This document shows, piece by piece, positions 1 through 7,827 of a stretch of 64,000 bases of DNA (within the stretch, counting starts at the first letter, position 1; the number at the start of each line of letters is the position of its first letter). The position numbers and the translations under genes are program-made. The notes beneath the pieces are model-generated. The model was not told the origin of the DNA. It worked only from the letters and a program-made list of their open reading frames with translations, and did not search any database. This stretch comes from Gordonibacter massiliensis (ex Traore et al. 2017). GTDB taxonomy: Bacteria; Actinomycetota; Coriobacteriia; Coriobacteriales; Eggerthellaceae. The stretch spans positions 2,910,168 through 2,974,167 of the forward strand of contig LT827128.1 of NCBI GenBank assembly GCA_900170005.1. Reading direction: 5' to 3'.

Positions 1-51
1 TAGTGGTTTCATGCTATACGCTGCAAAAACGGAACCGAGCAAGGAGCAACC

Positions 52-1395
52 ATGGCGAAGGATATCCCCGTATCCCAGAAATACTACGATCCGGAGATCG
101 AGTGCATGCCGCGGCCCGAGCTGGAAGCGCTGCAACTGCAACGCCTGAAGGACATGGTCGCCTACGCATACGAGAACACGGTGTACTACAAGCGCGCGTT
201 CGACGAGGCCGGCGTGAAGCCGGGCGACATCGAGACGCTGGCCGACATAGCGAAGTTCCCGTTCATCGACAAGAAGACCGAGCGCGAGACCCAGCATGTG
301 GGCTCGTTCTTCGGCGAGATGTGCTCCGTGCCCGAGGAGGACGTCATCTTCATGGCCACCTCGTCCGGCTCCACGGGCGTGCCCACGGTGAGCCCCTTCA
401 CGCAGGAGGACTTCGACCTGTGGCAGGACACCGAGGCGCGCCTGTTCTGGCAGGCCGGCATGCGCCCGAACGACCGCTACGTGCACGCGCTCAACTTCGC
501 GCTGTACGTGGGCGGGCCCGACGTTATCGGCGCGCAGCGTCTGGGCGCGCTGGCCATCTGGGTGGGCGCCGTGCCCTCCGACCGCCTGCTGTTCGTGTTG
601 AAACAATACCAGCCCACCGTTATCTGGACGTCGCCGTCCTACGCCTGGCACCTGGGCGAGGTGGCGAAGGAGAAGGGCTACGACCCCAAGGCCGACTTCA
701 ACATCCACACCATCATCGTAGCCGGTGAGGCAGGCGGGTCCATCCCGTCCACGCGCGAGGCCATCGAGAACCTGTGGGGCGCGAAGGTGGTCGACTTCTA
801 CGGCCTGTCCGACATCTACGGCGCGTGCGCGGCCGCCTGCGAGGCGCACGACGGCCTGCACATCGTGGAGGACCAGATACTCGTGGAGACGGTGGACGTG
901 CGCACGGGCGAGGTGCTGGCTCCCGGCGAGACGGGTGAGTTGGTGTACACCACGCTTTCCAAGAAGGCCCGCCCCATGATCCGCTTCCGCACGGGCGACA
1001 TCGGCTACGTGTCTACCGACACGTGCGAATGCGGCCGCACGCTGGCGCGCATCCACGTGACCGGTCGCAAGGACGAGATGTTCATCGTGAGCGCCGTCAA
1101 CGTGTTCCCCACCGACATTGAGTACGTGGTGCGCGGTTTGGACGGTCTGACCGGCGAGTACTCCATTCGCGTGTACGAGCAGGACTTCACCTGCAAGTAC
1201 GAGGTGTCCGTCGAGCGCGCGCTGGGCAGCGACGAGCCCTACGACGAGGTGGCGAAGCGCACGATGGCCGCCATCAAGGCCCACGTGGGCGTGCGTCCGC
1301 AGAAGGTTATCGTGTATGATGCGGGCAAGCTGGGCACGTCGTCCGAGCACAAGGCCAGTCGTTTCATTGATGAGCGCGGCTGCCAGACGAGATAG
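52..1395 (+). CDS. paaK: Phenylacetate-CoA ligase family adenylate-forming enzyme
   Basis: The 447-residue protein has the length and layout of PaaK-type ligases, which activate an aryl-acetic acid with ATP and CoA to an acyl-CoA in the cytoplasm. Visible motifs are the Ser/Gly/Thr-rich AMP loop SSGSTGVPT near residue 104, YGLSDIYG near 250 in the place of the usual YG(L/M)(S/T)E motif, and RTGDIG near 318. The C-terminal small domain is complete. The ATG at 52 follows an AAGGAG ribosome site at a good distance. No partner gene is fused or overlapping. A 2-oxoacid:ferredoxin oxidoreductase lies 4 kb away and could belong to the same aryl-acid or amino-acid fermentation route, but that is inference. 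The substrate cannot be read from sequence; another aryl acid or an acyl donor is possible. Confidence 0.85.
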   Translation: MAKDIPVSQKYYDPEIECMPRPELEALQLQRLKDMVAYAYENTVYYKRAFDEAGVKPGDIETLADIAKFPFIDKKTERETQHVGSFFGEMCSVPEEDVIFMATSSGSTGVPTVSPFTQEDFDLWQDTEARLFWQAGMRPNDRYVHALNFALYVGGPDVIGAQRLGALAIWVGAVPSDRLLFVLKQYQPTVIWTSPSYAWHLGEVAKEKGYDPKADFNIHTIIVAGEAGGSIPSTREAIENLWGAKVVDFYGLSDIYGACAAACEAHDGLHIVEDQILVETVDVRTGEVLAPGETGELVYTTLSKKARPMIRFRTGDIGYVSTDTCECGRTLARIHVTGRKDEMFIVSAVNVFPTDIEYVVRGLDGLTGEYSIRVYEQDFTCKYEVSVERALGSDEPYDEVAKRTMAAIKAHVGVRPQKVIVYDAGKLGTSSEHKASRFIDERGCQTR

Positions 1396-1399
1396 GGAA

Positions 1400-1425
1400 G
1401 CGGCCGGCCAAGCCGCACCGGCCGC
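1400..1425 (+). terminator. GC hairpin after the ligase gene
   Basis: GCGGCCGG and CCGGCCGC form a perfect 8-bp stem starting 5 nt after the stop at 1395. There is no U-tract, so it may be a weak terminator or only a structured 3' end. Confidence 0.35.
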
Positions 1426-1548
1426 CTAGCCCGACGCATCGCGCCGGCTGCTTCGTTTGCCGGTCTGCAACGATCGTTTCGCTTGCTGACCTGCGTCGAC
1501 CGCCTTGTTTATTGCTATTGCACCAACTGCTTTGCCTGTTGAACCGTA

Positions 1549-1589
1549 GGGGCGATCTCCAGATCGCCCCGCTCGCGCGAAGCGCGAGC
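1549..1589. repeat. Two tandem short palindromes upstream of the LysR-like gene
   Basis: GGGGCGATCT/AGATCGCCCC (1549-1558 and 1561-1570) is followed directly by GCTCGCGC/GCGCGAGC (1571-1578 and 1582-1589). These are repeat-like palindromes in the untranslated leader, 20 to 60 nt before the start at 1609. They resemble the palindromic intergenic repeats seen elsewhere in the window. Confidence 0.45.
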
Positions 1590-1608
1590 ACAAGAAAGGA
1601 CCACGCGC

Positions 1609-2265
1609 ATGATCACTACCACCTTCGCCGTTTCCGGCCAGCACTACCTGTTCAACGTGCAGACGTTCGCCCACACCGTGCTGGCGCTGGGCGGCGACTC
1701 CTTCGCCTACGCGCTGCGCGACCGCACGACCCAGGGCGTCATCGACGACGTTGCGAGCGGAAGAAGCGAGCTGGGCGTGCTGTTCCAGACCTCGGCCACG
1801 GCCGACGAGGTGAACGCCGCGCTCGACGCCGCGGGCCTCGAGTTCGTGGAGCTTATCCGGTCCGCCCCGCGCGTGGCGCTGCCGGCGAGCCACCCCATGG
1901 TGAACGCCGCGAGCCTCACGCTCGAGGACATGGAGGACTACCCGTACCTGTACTTCGAGCAGGATGAGGACTCGCCGGTCGCCTTCGCCGAGGAGGCTCT
2001 GGCCTCCACGCCGCGTGCCAAGTCCATCGCCTGCACCGACCGCGCGTCGCTCTCCGAGCTCATCGTGGCGCTCAACGGCTACACGGTGACGAGCGGCATC
2101 CTCGTGGGCATCTCCGACGGCGCCGGCCTGAACACTGTGCCCTTGGACACCGACGTGCAGCTGCACCTGGGCTACGTGGTGCGCAAAGGCGAGCAGCTGG
2201 GCGAGACGGGCCAGCGCTTCGTGGACACGCTCAAGAAGAACCTGACGAAGTACGCGCGGTTCTAG
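1609..2265 (+). CDS. LysR substrate-binding-domain protein lacking the DNA-binding domain
   Basis: The 218 residues look like the periplasmic-binding-protein-like effector half of LysR regulators: two alpha/beta lobes, a segment PRVALPASHPM typical of the hinge before lobe two, and PYLYFEQDEDSP in the ligand-cleft region. A full LysR protein is about 300 residues, and the N-terminal winged helix-turn-helix is absent. The ATG at 1609 has a strong AGAAAGGA site, and I see no HTH coding remnant in the preceding 213 bp, so it appears to be a stand-alone gene and not a truncation. It may bind a small ligand or titrate a partner; the function is unknown. Stop is followed at once by a 12-bp perfect hairpin (2266-2292). 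Confidence 0.7.
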   Translation: MITTTFAVSGQHYLFNVQTFAHTVLALGGDSFAYALRDRTTQGVIDDVASGRSELGVLFQTSATADEVNAALDAAGLEFVELIRSAPRVALPASHPMVNAASLTLEDMEDYPYLYFEQDEDSPVAFAEEALASTPRAKSIACTDRASLSELIVALNGYTVTSGILVGISDGAGLNTVPLDTDVQLHLGYVVRKGEQLGETGQRFVDTLKKNLTKYARF

Positions 2266-2292
2266 GTTTCGCGGGCCTACGGCCCGCGAAAC
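2266..2292 (+). terminator. Hairpin immediately after the LysR-like gene
   Basis: GTTTCGCGGGCC (2266-2277) and its exact complement (2281-2292) form a 12-bp stem with a 3-nt loop, starting one base after the stop codon. No T-run follows. It is a terminator-like or repeat-derived structure. Confidence 0.45.
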
Positions 2293-2306
2293 CTGCCGAC
2301 GTTCGG

Positions 2307-2461
2307 GTTCCGACGGCCTGACGGCCGTCGGAACTTGCCGACGCTGCGAAGCCCCCTCGCGCCGATCCTCGGCCCTTTCTCGCTTGCCCTCGCGTACCGA
2401 AGTACGCTCGGCCGCGAGACGGACCGATTATCGGCGCGAGGGGGCTTCTCGCTGACTTACT
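2307..2461. repeat. Nested-hairpin repeat element, copy A
   Basis: The element begins with a 12-bp hairpin (2307-2318 with 2323-2334). A 19-bp perfect inverted pair follows (2348-2366 with 2430-2448), enclosing a small central hairpin GCGTAC-CGAA-GTACGC (2392-2407). It ends with CTCGCTGACTTA. The same order of landmarks, with many shared bases, recurs at 7637-7790 inside the porA coding sequence. It has no ORF of its own, so it is a non-autonomous palindromic element. Confidence 0.7.
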
Positions 2462-2844
2462 ACGCCAACCTGGGCGGCGGTTTTCGCGCTTGCGCGCGAA
2501 GCGCGGATCGCTTCGCTCCCACGCCGTCCACCTGGGCGGTCGTTATGCGGCCTGCGGCCGCATGGCAGGCGTCGCTGCGCTTGCCTGCCGGGGAAACCTT
2601 CACGGTTGTTTTCGCGCTTCGCGCGAACGGGCGCTCTGGAGAGCGCCCTACGGCCAACTTGGGTTTCGTGCCGGGTTGAATCTTCACGTCTGTTCTCGCG
2701 CTGCGCGCGAGCACCCGCGTGTCCGGCCTTTGCGACTCTTCTCGCGTTCCGTGTAGTAGGGAGATTCTGTTCATTCAGATGGACAAAATCTTCTCCTCGG
2801 GCAATTTTGTCCATTGCGTTTGACAAAACTGCCCTCCTGGCGAC
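2462..2844. other. Non-coding gap rich in short palindromes
   Basis: This is the rest of the 579-bp gap between two convergent genes. It holds TTCGCGC-TTC-GCGCGAA (2611-2627) and GGGCGCTCT-GG-AGAGCGCCC (2629-2648). Overlapping ORFs in all frames are rich in Arg/Ala and have no recognisable domain, so I treat the stretch as repeat debris and not as a gene. Confidence 0.5.
2780..2813 (-). terminator. Likely terminator of the flippase gene
   Basis: TGGACAAAAT (2780-2789) and ATTTTGTCCA (2804-2813) pair perfectly over 10 bp with a 14-nt loop, about 30 bp downstream of the minus-strand stop at 2845. The U-rich arm gives a plausible intrinsic terminator for that gene. Confidence 0.5.
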
Positions 2845-4656
2845 CTACTGCGGTAGCATCCCCTCGTCGTCGCCATTCGGCCGGCCGGAAGGTTCTTCCG
2901 CGCGGGCGCGCGCTTTCGCATGGGCGGCGGCGCGGGCGGGAGACATGCCGCTGGTCGCTCCGCCTTCGGCTTCCAGCTCGGCCTCGATCGCGCGCACGCG
3001 CGCTTTCTCATGGGCCGACGCGCGCGCCGACGTGGGGCGCCCGAGCGCTTTCGGGCCCGGACCGACCGCGTCCCCGTCGCCCTCCGTCTCCTTGGAGAAG
3101 CCCAGGCGGATGCTGATGTACTCGCTCACCAGCAGCACCAGCAGGATGCACATGACGATGAGGTAGCCGATCACCGCGCCCGGCAGTCCGGTGAAGTTCA
3201 CCAGCAGAAGCGGCACGAACAGCGAGAACCCGAACGTGATGATGTAGAGCTTCGTCACGGCGCGCTGTCGCCGCAGCACGGTGATGACCTGATACAGGAA
3301 GTCGATCGCCGCCGTTACGCCGCCCGCGGCGATCATGATGTACAAAAGCCCGCGGAACTGCTCGAAGTCGAGCCCGTACAAAAAGCTCATGATGGGGATG
3401 CCGATCCATCCCATGACGAACGCCGTGGCCCCCGTGTACGCCACGATAACCACCATGATAGCTACGATGATCAGGTCGAACTTCCTGCGCTTGGCGGGGT
3501 CGCCCCACGCCTCGGCCATGCGCACGAGCAGCGGCTTGTAGATGAGGCCGATGGTGAGCAAGATGCCCTGCGCGGGAAAGTACAGCGCGTTGAAGTACAG
3601 CTGGTTGTCGTAGCTCAGAACGCCTTCCATGACGAACTTCGGCATGTTGTCGATGAGCGCGTACAAAAACAGCGCCAGGAACAGCGGGAAGCACTGCTTG
3701 AACAGCCTGCCCACGCTGGCCGGGCTCACGCGGCGCGACTTCGGCGTCTCGAACATTGCGAGCGGGAACGTGAGCACCACGAACGTGAGGGCGGCGGCCA
3801 CGGCCATCACGATGCAGGACACCGGCAGGTTGCGCGTGATGAGCAGGCACAGCGAGAACGCGACGAGCACGATCACCGAGCGGAACGCCTGCGACACGCC
3901 GGCCAGGTAGAGCTTGTCCACCTGCTGCAGGCGCCCCTCGTACACATCGGCCAGGCCGTCGACCATCTTGTACACGTACACGCCCAGGCTGATGGTGAAC
4001 ATCTCGTCCGAGTAGCCGCGGATCATGCAGTACGCCACGCCCACCGCCACCATGATGGCGCACGTGATCCAGCGGTTCGTCTGGTAGTCCGAAAACGAAT
4101 GGGCCTCGTCCAGGTCTGAAACCTGATAGGTGCGCACGCCGTAGTTGGCCAGGTACATGAGCAGCATGCCGGTGACGAACGCCATGGAGAACATGCCGGC
4201 CTGCTCCACGCCCACAAGCTGCGTGACCACCACGGTGAGCACGGGGAACACCATGCCCCACGCCCCGATGCCGATGGAGTTCCACACGTAGTCGCGCGTG
4301 GTGCGGTGCGCCGCGTACTCCTCTTCCTGCTGAGCGAGCGAGCGTTCGGACACGGCTCCCAGCAGGCGGTTGCACCAGTGGTTCACTTGACGCGTGACGA
4401 AGTTGGGCTTGCGGGGCTTGCGCGCCTTGCCGTCGCGGGCTCCCCGTCCGGTTTGGTCGCGGTCGTTCTTGCCGAGCGATGCATCGTTGCGCGACCGGGC
4501 GTGATCTCCCTTGGCGGCGTCCTCAGGCGAAGGCCGGCCGTGCTTGCCGCGCGCGACGTCCTCGCCGGATGCCGGCGCGGCGCTTGTTGTCTCGCCTGAA
4601 TCGACGGGCGGCTGGCTCGTTGCCGGGTGTTTCCTGCCGTACGCGGGGCGGTCCAT
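2845..4656 (-). CDS. MOP-superfamily polysaccharide flippase-like membrane protein
   Basis: This is a multi-spanning inner-membrane protein of about 603 residues. It has a soluble, charged N-terminal region of about 125 residues rich in Lys, Arg, Asp and Gly, then some 12 to 14 hydrophobic segments with the spacing of Wzx/MATE-like lipid-linked oligosaccharide flippases (for example YVWNSIGIGAWGMVFPVLTV and LYFPAQGILLTIGLIYKPLL). A second charged Ala/Arg/Glu-rich cytoplasmic tail of about 60 residues closes it. The frame is open from TTG 4671, but that codon touches the GGAG of the ribosome site. I prefer ATG 4656; GTG 4659 is also possible. No glycosyltransferase neighbours are present, so the cargo is unknown. 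It is a stand-alone gene, divergent from the Por operon. Confidence 0.75.
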   Translation of the reverse strand: MDRPAYGRKHPATSQPPVDSGETTSAAPASGEDVARGKHGRPSPEDAAKGDHARSRNDASLGKNDRDQTGRGARDGKARKPRKPNFVTRQVNHWCNRLLGAVSERSLAQQEEEYAAHRTTRDYVWNSIGIGAWGMVFPVLTVVVTQLVGVEQAGMFSMAFVTGMLLMYLANYGVRTYQVSDLDEAHSFSDYQTNRWITCAIMVAVGVAYCMIRGYSDEMFTISLGVYVYKMVDGLADVYEGRLQQVDKLYLAGVSQAFRSVIVLVAFSLCLLITRNLPVSCIVMAVAAALTFVVLTFPLAMFETPKSRRVSPASVGRLFKQCFPLFLALFLYALIDNMPKFVMEGVLSYDNQLYFNALYFPAQGILLTIGLIYKPLLVRMAEAWGDPAKRRKFDLIIVAIMVVIVAYTGATAFVMGWIGIPIMSFLYGLDFEQFRGLLYIMIAAGGVTAAIDFLYQVITVLRRQRAVTKLYIITFGFSLFVPLLLVNFTGLPGAVIGYLIVMCILLVLLVSEYISIRLGFSKETEGDGDAVGPGPKALGRPTSARASAHEKARVRAIEAELEAEGGATSGMSPARAAAHAKARARAEEPSGRPNGDDEGMLPQ

Positions 4657-5022
4657 CACGGTGTTCGCCAACTCCTTCGCATGCCTCTTCGTCCGATCTC
4701 TCTTCGAGCATTATATAGTTCGCACAAGGCCGCGCCCCTAAGATTCATAGCAGCAGCAAACGCGAATTTCGCGCTCTCGTGACCGCCTGTCGGGAGTTCG
4801 GGCACGGCAAAGAGGTGGGGAGGTGCGGGTGCGCACTGGCCCCGCTACTGCGGCGTGCGGGTGCGTCGTGGCAAAAAACTTCGGCCGGGGGAGGGGCTGG
4901 CAATTCTTCGGCGGGTTTCCGTGGTTCTCCGGCGTTCGTGGAAGCGTTTGCCCAGGCAAGATTTTCCGATGCGCACGACCGATTGCCACAGACCCACTTT
5001 TTTACCGGCTGCTCCCTTCCCG
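4657..5022. other. Divergent intergenic region, no gene seen
   Basis: This part of the 700-bp gap between the flippase (minus) and the Por operon (plus) has no convincing ORF. It probably carries the flippase promoter, but I cannot point to clear -35 and -10 boxes. Confidence 0.4.
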
Positions 5023-5185
5023 TGCACAAAAATCACCGATGTCCCCCTCCGGCGGCCGCCCCGTCCTCCCTCGCGCCCGCGTTCGATTCGCGTGACTTGG
5101 GCAAACGCCCCGCAAGAGCGCGCGGTGCCGAGCGAGCGGGCCCTTCCAATCCGGATTCTAGGGGGACATCGGTGATTTTTGTACA
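5023..5185. mobile_element. MITE-like element with 22-bp perfect terminal inverted repeats
   Basis: The segment 5027-5048 (CAAAAATCACCGATGTCCCC plus CT) is the exact reverse complement of 5160-5181. With one mismatch the match extends 4 nt further out on each side. About 110 bp without coding capacity lie between. Long TIRs round a short non-coding core are the structure of a miniature inverted-repeat element; no transposase is present. Confidence 0.5.
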
Positions 5186-5313
5186 GCGGCGACCCTGCCG
5201 GAGGACTGCTGAGACCGGAAATCGGGCAGCGGGTTCGCGCCGCGCTTTGCCCAATTGGGGGAGATTGGCGGCACGTGGGCGGAGCGAGCGCGTCCTCCTC
5301 CCAGCGGCAGCGG

Positions 5314-5319
5314 TATACT
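5314..5319 (+). promoter_or_regulatory. Possible -10 box for the Por operon
   Basis: TATACT lies 38 bp before the start at 5358. No good -35 box is seen at 16 to 18 bp, so this is a weak call. Confidence 0.3.
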
Positions 5320-5357
5320 TGCCTGACCAACGTGCGAAGATGCGAAAAGGATAGCTC

Positions 5358-6452
5358 ATGATCGAAGTTCTATGGCACGGCCGCGGCGGCCAGGGCGCGT
5401 TCACGGCGGCGCGGCTGCTGGGAGCGGCGGCGTCGCTGGCCGACGGGCGGCACGCGCTTGCGTTCCCCGCGTTCGGGCCCGAGAGACGCGGCGCTCCCAT
5501 CAGGGCGTTCACCAAGATGGCGGACGAGCCCGTCGGCAACCGCAGCGCCATTGCCAAGGCCGACTACGTGGTGTACTTGGACGACACGCTGCTCGGCGAA
5601 GGATGGGACGGCGAACTCAAGCCCGGCGGCATGGTGTTGGTGAACAGCACGCGGACGTTCGATGACGAGCGCATCGTGGCGCTTGACGCTGACGGCATCT
5701 CGAGCGCCGTTTTGGGCAGGCCCATCCCCAACACCGTGTTCCTCGGGGCGTTAGCCGCGCTGTGCGACCGGGTGAGCATCGAGGACGTGGAGGAGGCCAT
5801 CCGCCAGTACATGCCCGCGAAACTGCACGAGAAGAACCTGGCCATCGTGCGAAAGGCGATGGAGGCGGTGGTCCACCGCCCCGAGCAAGCGCCGCTCCCC
5901 ACCTGTCATCTCGAGCAAGTGCCGCTCCCCATCTGTCATCCTGAGCGAGCGCAGCGAGTCGAAGGATCCTCCGCGTCGGCAACCGAAAGCGCCCCGACGG
6001 AGCCTCGGCGGCCCGAAGCGCACATCCCCATGCTGCGCACGGGCGCACTCGATCCCGAGAAGTTCGCTCGTTCCACGTGCTTCGAGGCGGGCTACCTCAC
6101 GGTGAAGAACGCAGGCTGGCGCAACATGCGTCCAGTGATCGACGCGGCCTCCTGCACGGGCTGCCTGCAATGCTACCTTCTGTGCCCCGACGGCACGGTG
6201 TTCAAGGTGGGCGAACCTGCTGCCGAAGGCGCTCCGGTGGCCATCGACTACGACTTCTGCAAGGGTTGCGGCGTGTGCGCGAAGGCGTGCAGGTTCGGCT
6301 CCATCACGATGATCCCCGAAAGCGAGGCGGATGCCCAGCCTCCCTGTCATCCTGAGCGGAGCACCGAAGGTGCGAAGTCGAAGGATCCTGCGCGGCGACA
6401 GCCGGCAGACCAAGGGACGCAACGGCAAGAAAGCGAGGCGGATGCCCGATGA
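5358..6452 (+). CDS. porG: 2-oxoacid:ferredoxin oxidoreductase, fused gamma and ferredoxin (delta) subunits
   Basis: Residues 1-175 are the gamma domain of pyruvate/ketoacid ferredoxin oxidoreductases, with the N-terminal GRGGQGAFTAARL and FGPERRGAPIRAF motifs. Residues 255-320 are a two-cluster ferredoxin: CxxCxxCxxxC at 266, 269, 272, 276 and again at 301, 304, 307, 311, the second set in the form CKGCGVCAKAC. The subunit passes electrons from the TPP enzyme to external ferredoxin. Two tracts are abnormal: the linker at about 178-205, and the tail after residue 322. Both are encoded by CTGTCATCCTGAGCG-type intergenic repeats, and the tail is a 111-bp in-frame insertion. The stop overlaps the porA start (ATGA at 6449), so translation is coupled. 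The substrate (pyruvate, branched or aryl ketoacid) is not determined. Confidence 0.88.
   Translation: MIEVLWHGRGGQGAFTAARLLGAAASLADGRHALAFPAFGPERRGAPIRAFTKMADEPVGNRSAIAKADYVVYLDDTLLGEGWDGELKPGGMVLVNSTRTFDDERIVALDADGISSAVLGRPIPNTVFLGALAALCDRVSIEDVEEAIRQYMPAKLHEKNLAIVRKAMEAVVHRPEQAPLPTCHLEQVPLPICHPERAQRVEGSSASATESAPTEPRRPEAHIPMLRTGALDPEKFARSTCFEAGYLTVKNAGWRNMRPVIDAASCTGCLQCYLLCPDGTVFKVGEPAAEGAPVAIDYDFCKGCGVCAKACRFGSITMIPESEADAQPPCHPERSTEGAKSKDPARRQPADQGTQRQESEADAR
5933..5975. repeat. CTGTCATCCTGAGCG-type repeat inside the porG/D linker
   Basis: The unit starts CTGTCATCCTGAGCGAGCGC and ends GAAGGATCCTCCGCG. A degenerate unit (ACCTGTCATCTCGAGC) sits just before it. It is translated as ICHPERAQRVEGSS between the gamma and ferredoxin domains. 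The same family appears at 6344 and 26955. Confidence 0.7.
6318..6447. repeat. In-frame repeat insertion flanked by 19-bp direct repeats
   Basis: GAAAGCGAGGCGGATGCCC occurs at 6318-6336 and again at 6429-6447. Between them lies a CTGTCATCCTGAGCGGAGC-type repeat (6344-6394) plus about 34 bp. The duplication plus insert is 111 bp (37 codons), so the frame survives and the terminal ESEADA is written twice. Confidence 0.75.
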
Positions 6453-7825
6453 AGCGGTTCCTTTCCGGCGACGAGGCGTTCGCCGAGGGCGTGCGGCTGG
6501 CGCGCCCGCAGGTTGTCAGCGCGTACCCCATCACGCCGCAGACGGTGGTGGTGGAGCGCTTGAGCGAGATGGTGGAGGACGGTTCGCTGGCCGCCGAATA
6601 CGTGCATGTGGAGTCCGAGCATTCGGCGCTGTCGTGCGCCATCGGCGCGTCGGCCACGGGAGCGCGCACGTTCACGGCCACGTCGAGCCAGGGTTTGCTG
6701 TACATGGCCGAGTGCCTGACCTACGCGTCGGGCGGCCGGTTCCCCATCGTCATGATGAACGCGAACCGCGCCACGGCGCTGCCGTGGAACATCTACGGCG
6801 ACCAGCGCGACTCGCTCTCGCTGCTCGATCACGGCTGGATCCAGGTGTACGCCGAGAACAACCAGGAGGCGCTCGACTTGGCGCTCATGGCCTACGCGGT
6901 GGCCGAAGACCCGGCGGTGCGCACGCCTGTCATGGTGAACCTGGACGGCTTCGCGCTTACGCACACCTACGAGACGGTGGACGTGCCCGCGCCCGAAGAG
7001 GCCGACGCCTTCCTGCCGCCCTACGACGGGGCGGGCAATCGCTTCGACTTCGAGCATCCGGTGAACATCGGCTTCTCGGCGGGGCCGGAGTACGACCGCT
7101 ACTTCAAGTACTGGGAGCATCGCGACATGCAGGAGGCGGCGCCGCGCGCCATCAAGCAGGCGGAAGAGCGTTTCGCCGAGGTGTTCGGGCGGCGCTACAC
7201 CGGCATGATCGAGTGCGTGGACTGCGACGATGCCGACGTGGTGCTGGTGACGCTCGGGTCGGTGGCGGGGCTCGTGCGCGGCGTGGTGTCCAAGCTGCGC
7301 GCCCAGGGCATGCGGGTGGGCCTGCTGCGCATCCGCTACCTGCGTCCGCTGCCGAGCGTGCTCATCGCCTGCGCGCTTCAGGGCGCGAAGGCCGTGGGCG
7401 TGCTGGAGAAGGACGTCTCGTTCGGCGCGGAGGGCACGGTGTACACCAACGTCAACTCGGCGTTGCACCAGGTGGACGTGCATGTTCCCACGTACAACTT
7501 CATCGGGGGCTTGGGCGGCGACGACATCTCCGAGGCCCAGGTGGAAGGCATGTTCCGGGTGCTCGTGCAAGCGGCCGAGGGCGAAGCCGACCTGCCGCAT
7601 GTGACGTTCTTGGGCATCGATTCGCCGGCGGAGGGTGTTCCGTCGGCCTGTCGGCCGCCGGAACGGGCCGACGCTGCGGCTTCCCGCAGCACCCGATCTC
7701 GCGGCGATGCCGGGGACTCGCGTACCGAAGTACGCTTCGCCCCCGCCATCCCCACGATCTCGGGCACTGCGGAAACCCTCGCTGACTTATGTGGACCTGC
7801 GAGCAACGAGGAAGGGGGGCGGTAG
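6449..7825 (+). CDS. porA: 2-oxoacid:ferredoxin oxidoreductase, alpha subunit
   Basis: The 458-residue protein starts in a 4-bp overlap with the previous gene. The first 260 residues carry the PorA pyrimidine-binding fold (VSAYPITPQTVVVERLSEM, the signature YPITPQ; then ESEHSALSCAIGASATGART). The second domain has VTLGSVAG and LRIRYLRPLPS of the C-terminal swivel domain, followed by the Rossmann-like part with VLEKDVSFG. With PorB it forms the TPP-dependent decarboxylating core that makes acyl-CoA and reduced ferredoxin. The last 60 or so residues, from about 397, are Ala/Arg-rich and are encoded by a nested-hairpin repeat element (7637-7790), so the natural C-terminus was probably near 396. 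Confidence 0.88.
   Translation: MKRFLSGDEAFAEGVRLARPQVVSAYPITPQTVVVERLSEMVEDGSLAAEYVHVESEHSALSCAIGASATGARTFTATSSQGLLYMAECLTYASGGRFPIVMMNANRATALPWNIYGDQRDSLSLLDHGWIQVYAENNQEALDLALMAYAVAEDPAVRTPVMVNLDGFALTHTYETVDVPAPEEADAFLPPYDGAGNRFDFEHPVNIGFSAGPEYDRYFKYWEHRDMQEAAPRAIKQAEERFAEVFGRRYTGMIECVDCDDADVVLVTLGSVAGLVRGVVSKLRAQGMRVGLLRIRYLRPLPSVLIACALQGAKAVGVLEKDVSFGAEGTVYTNVNSALHQVDVHVPTYNFIGGLGGDDISEAQVEGMFRVLVQAAEGEADLPHVTFLGIDSPAEGVPSACRPPERADAAASRSTRSRGDAGDSRTEVRFAPAIPTISGTAETLADLCGPASNEEGGR
7637..7790. repeat. Nested-hairpin repeat element, copy B, inside porA
   Basis: The element shares with copy A (2307-2461) the opening hairpin (GTTCCGTCGGCC and GGCCGCCGGAAC), GCCGACGCTGCG, the central hairpin GCGTAC-CGAA-GTACGC (7720-7735) and the closing CTCGCTGACTTA. 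The outer stem differs in sequence but is again roughly self-complementary. It is open in the porA frame, and the porA stop lies 33 bp beyond. Confidence 0.7.
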
Positions 7826-7827
7826 CC

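Noticed and set aside
2335-2826. Small genes in the 2.3-2.8 kb gap
   Set aside because: All frames there are open by GC bias over palindromic repeats. No domain, and no ribosome site with a sensible start.
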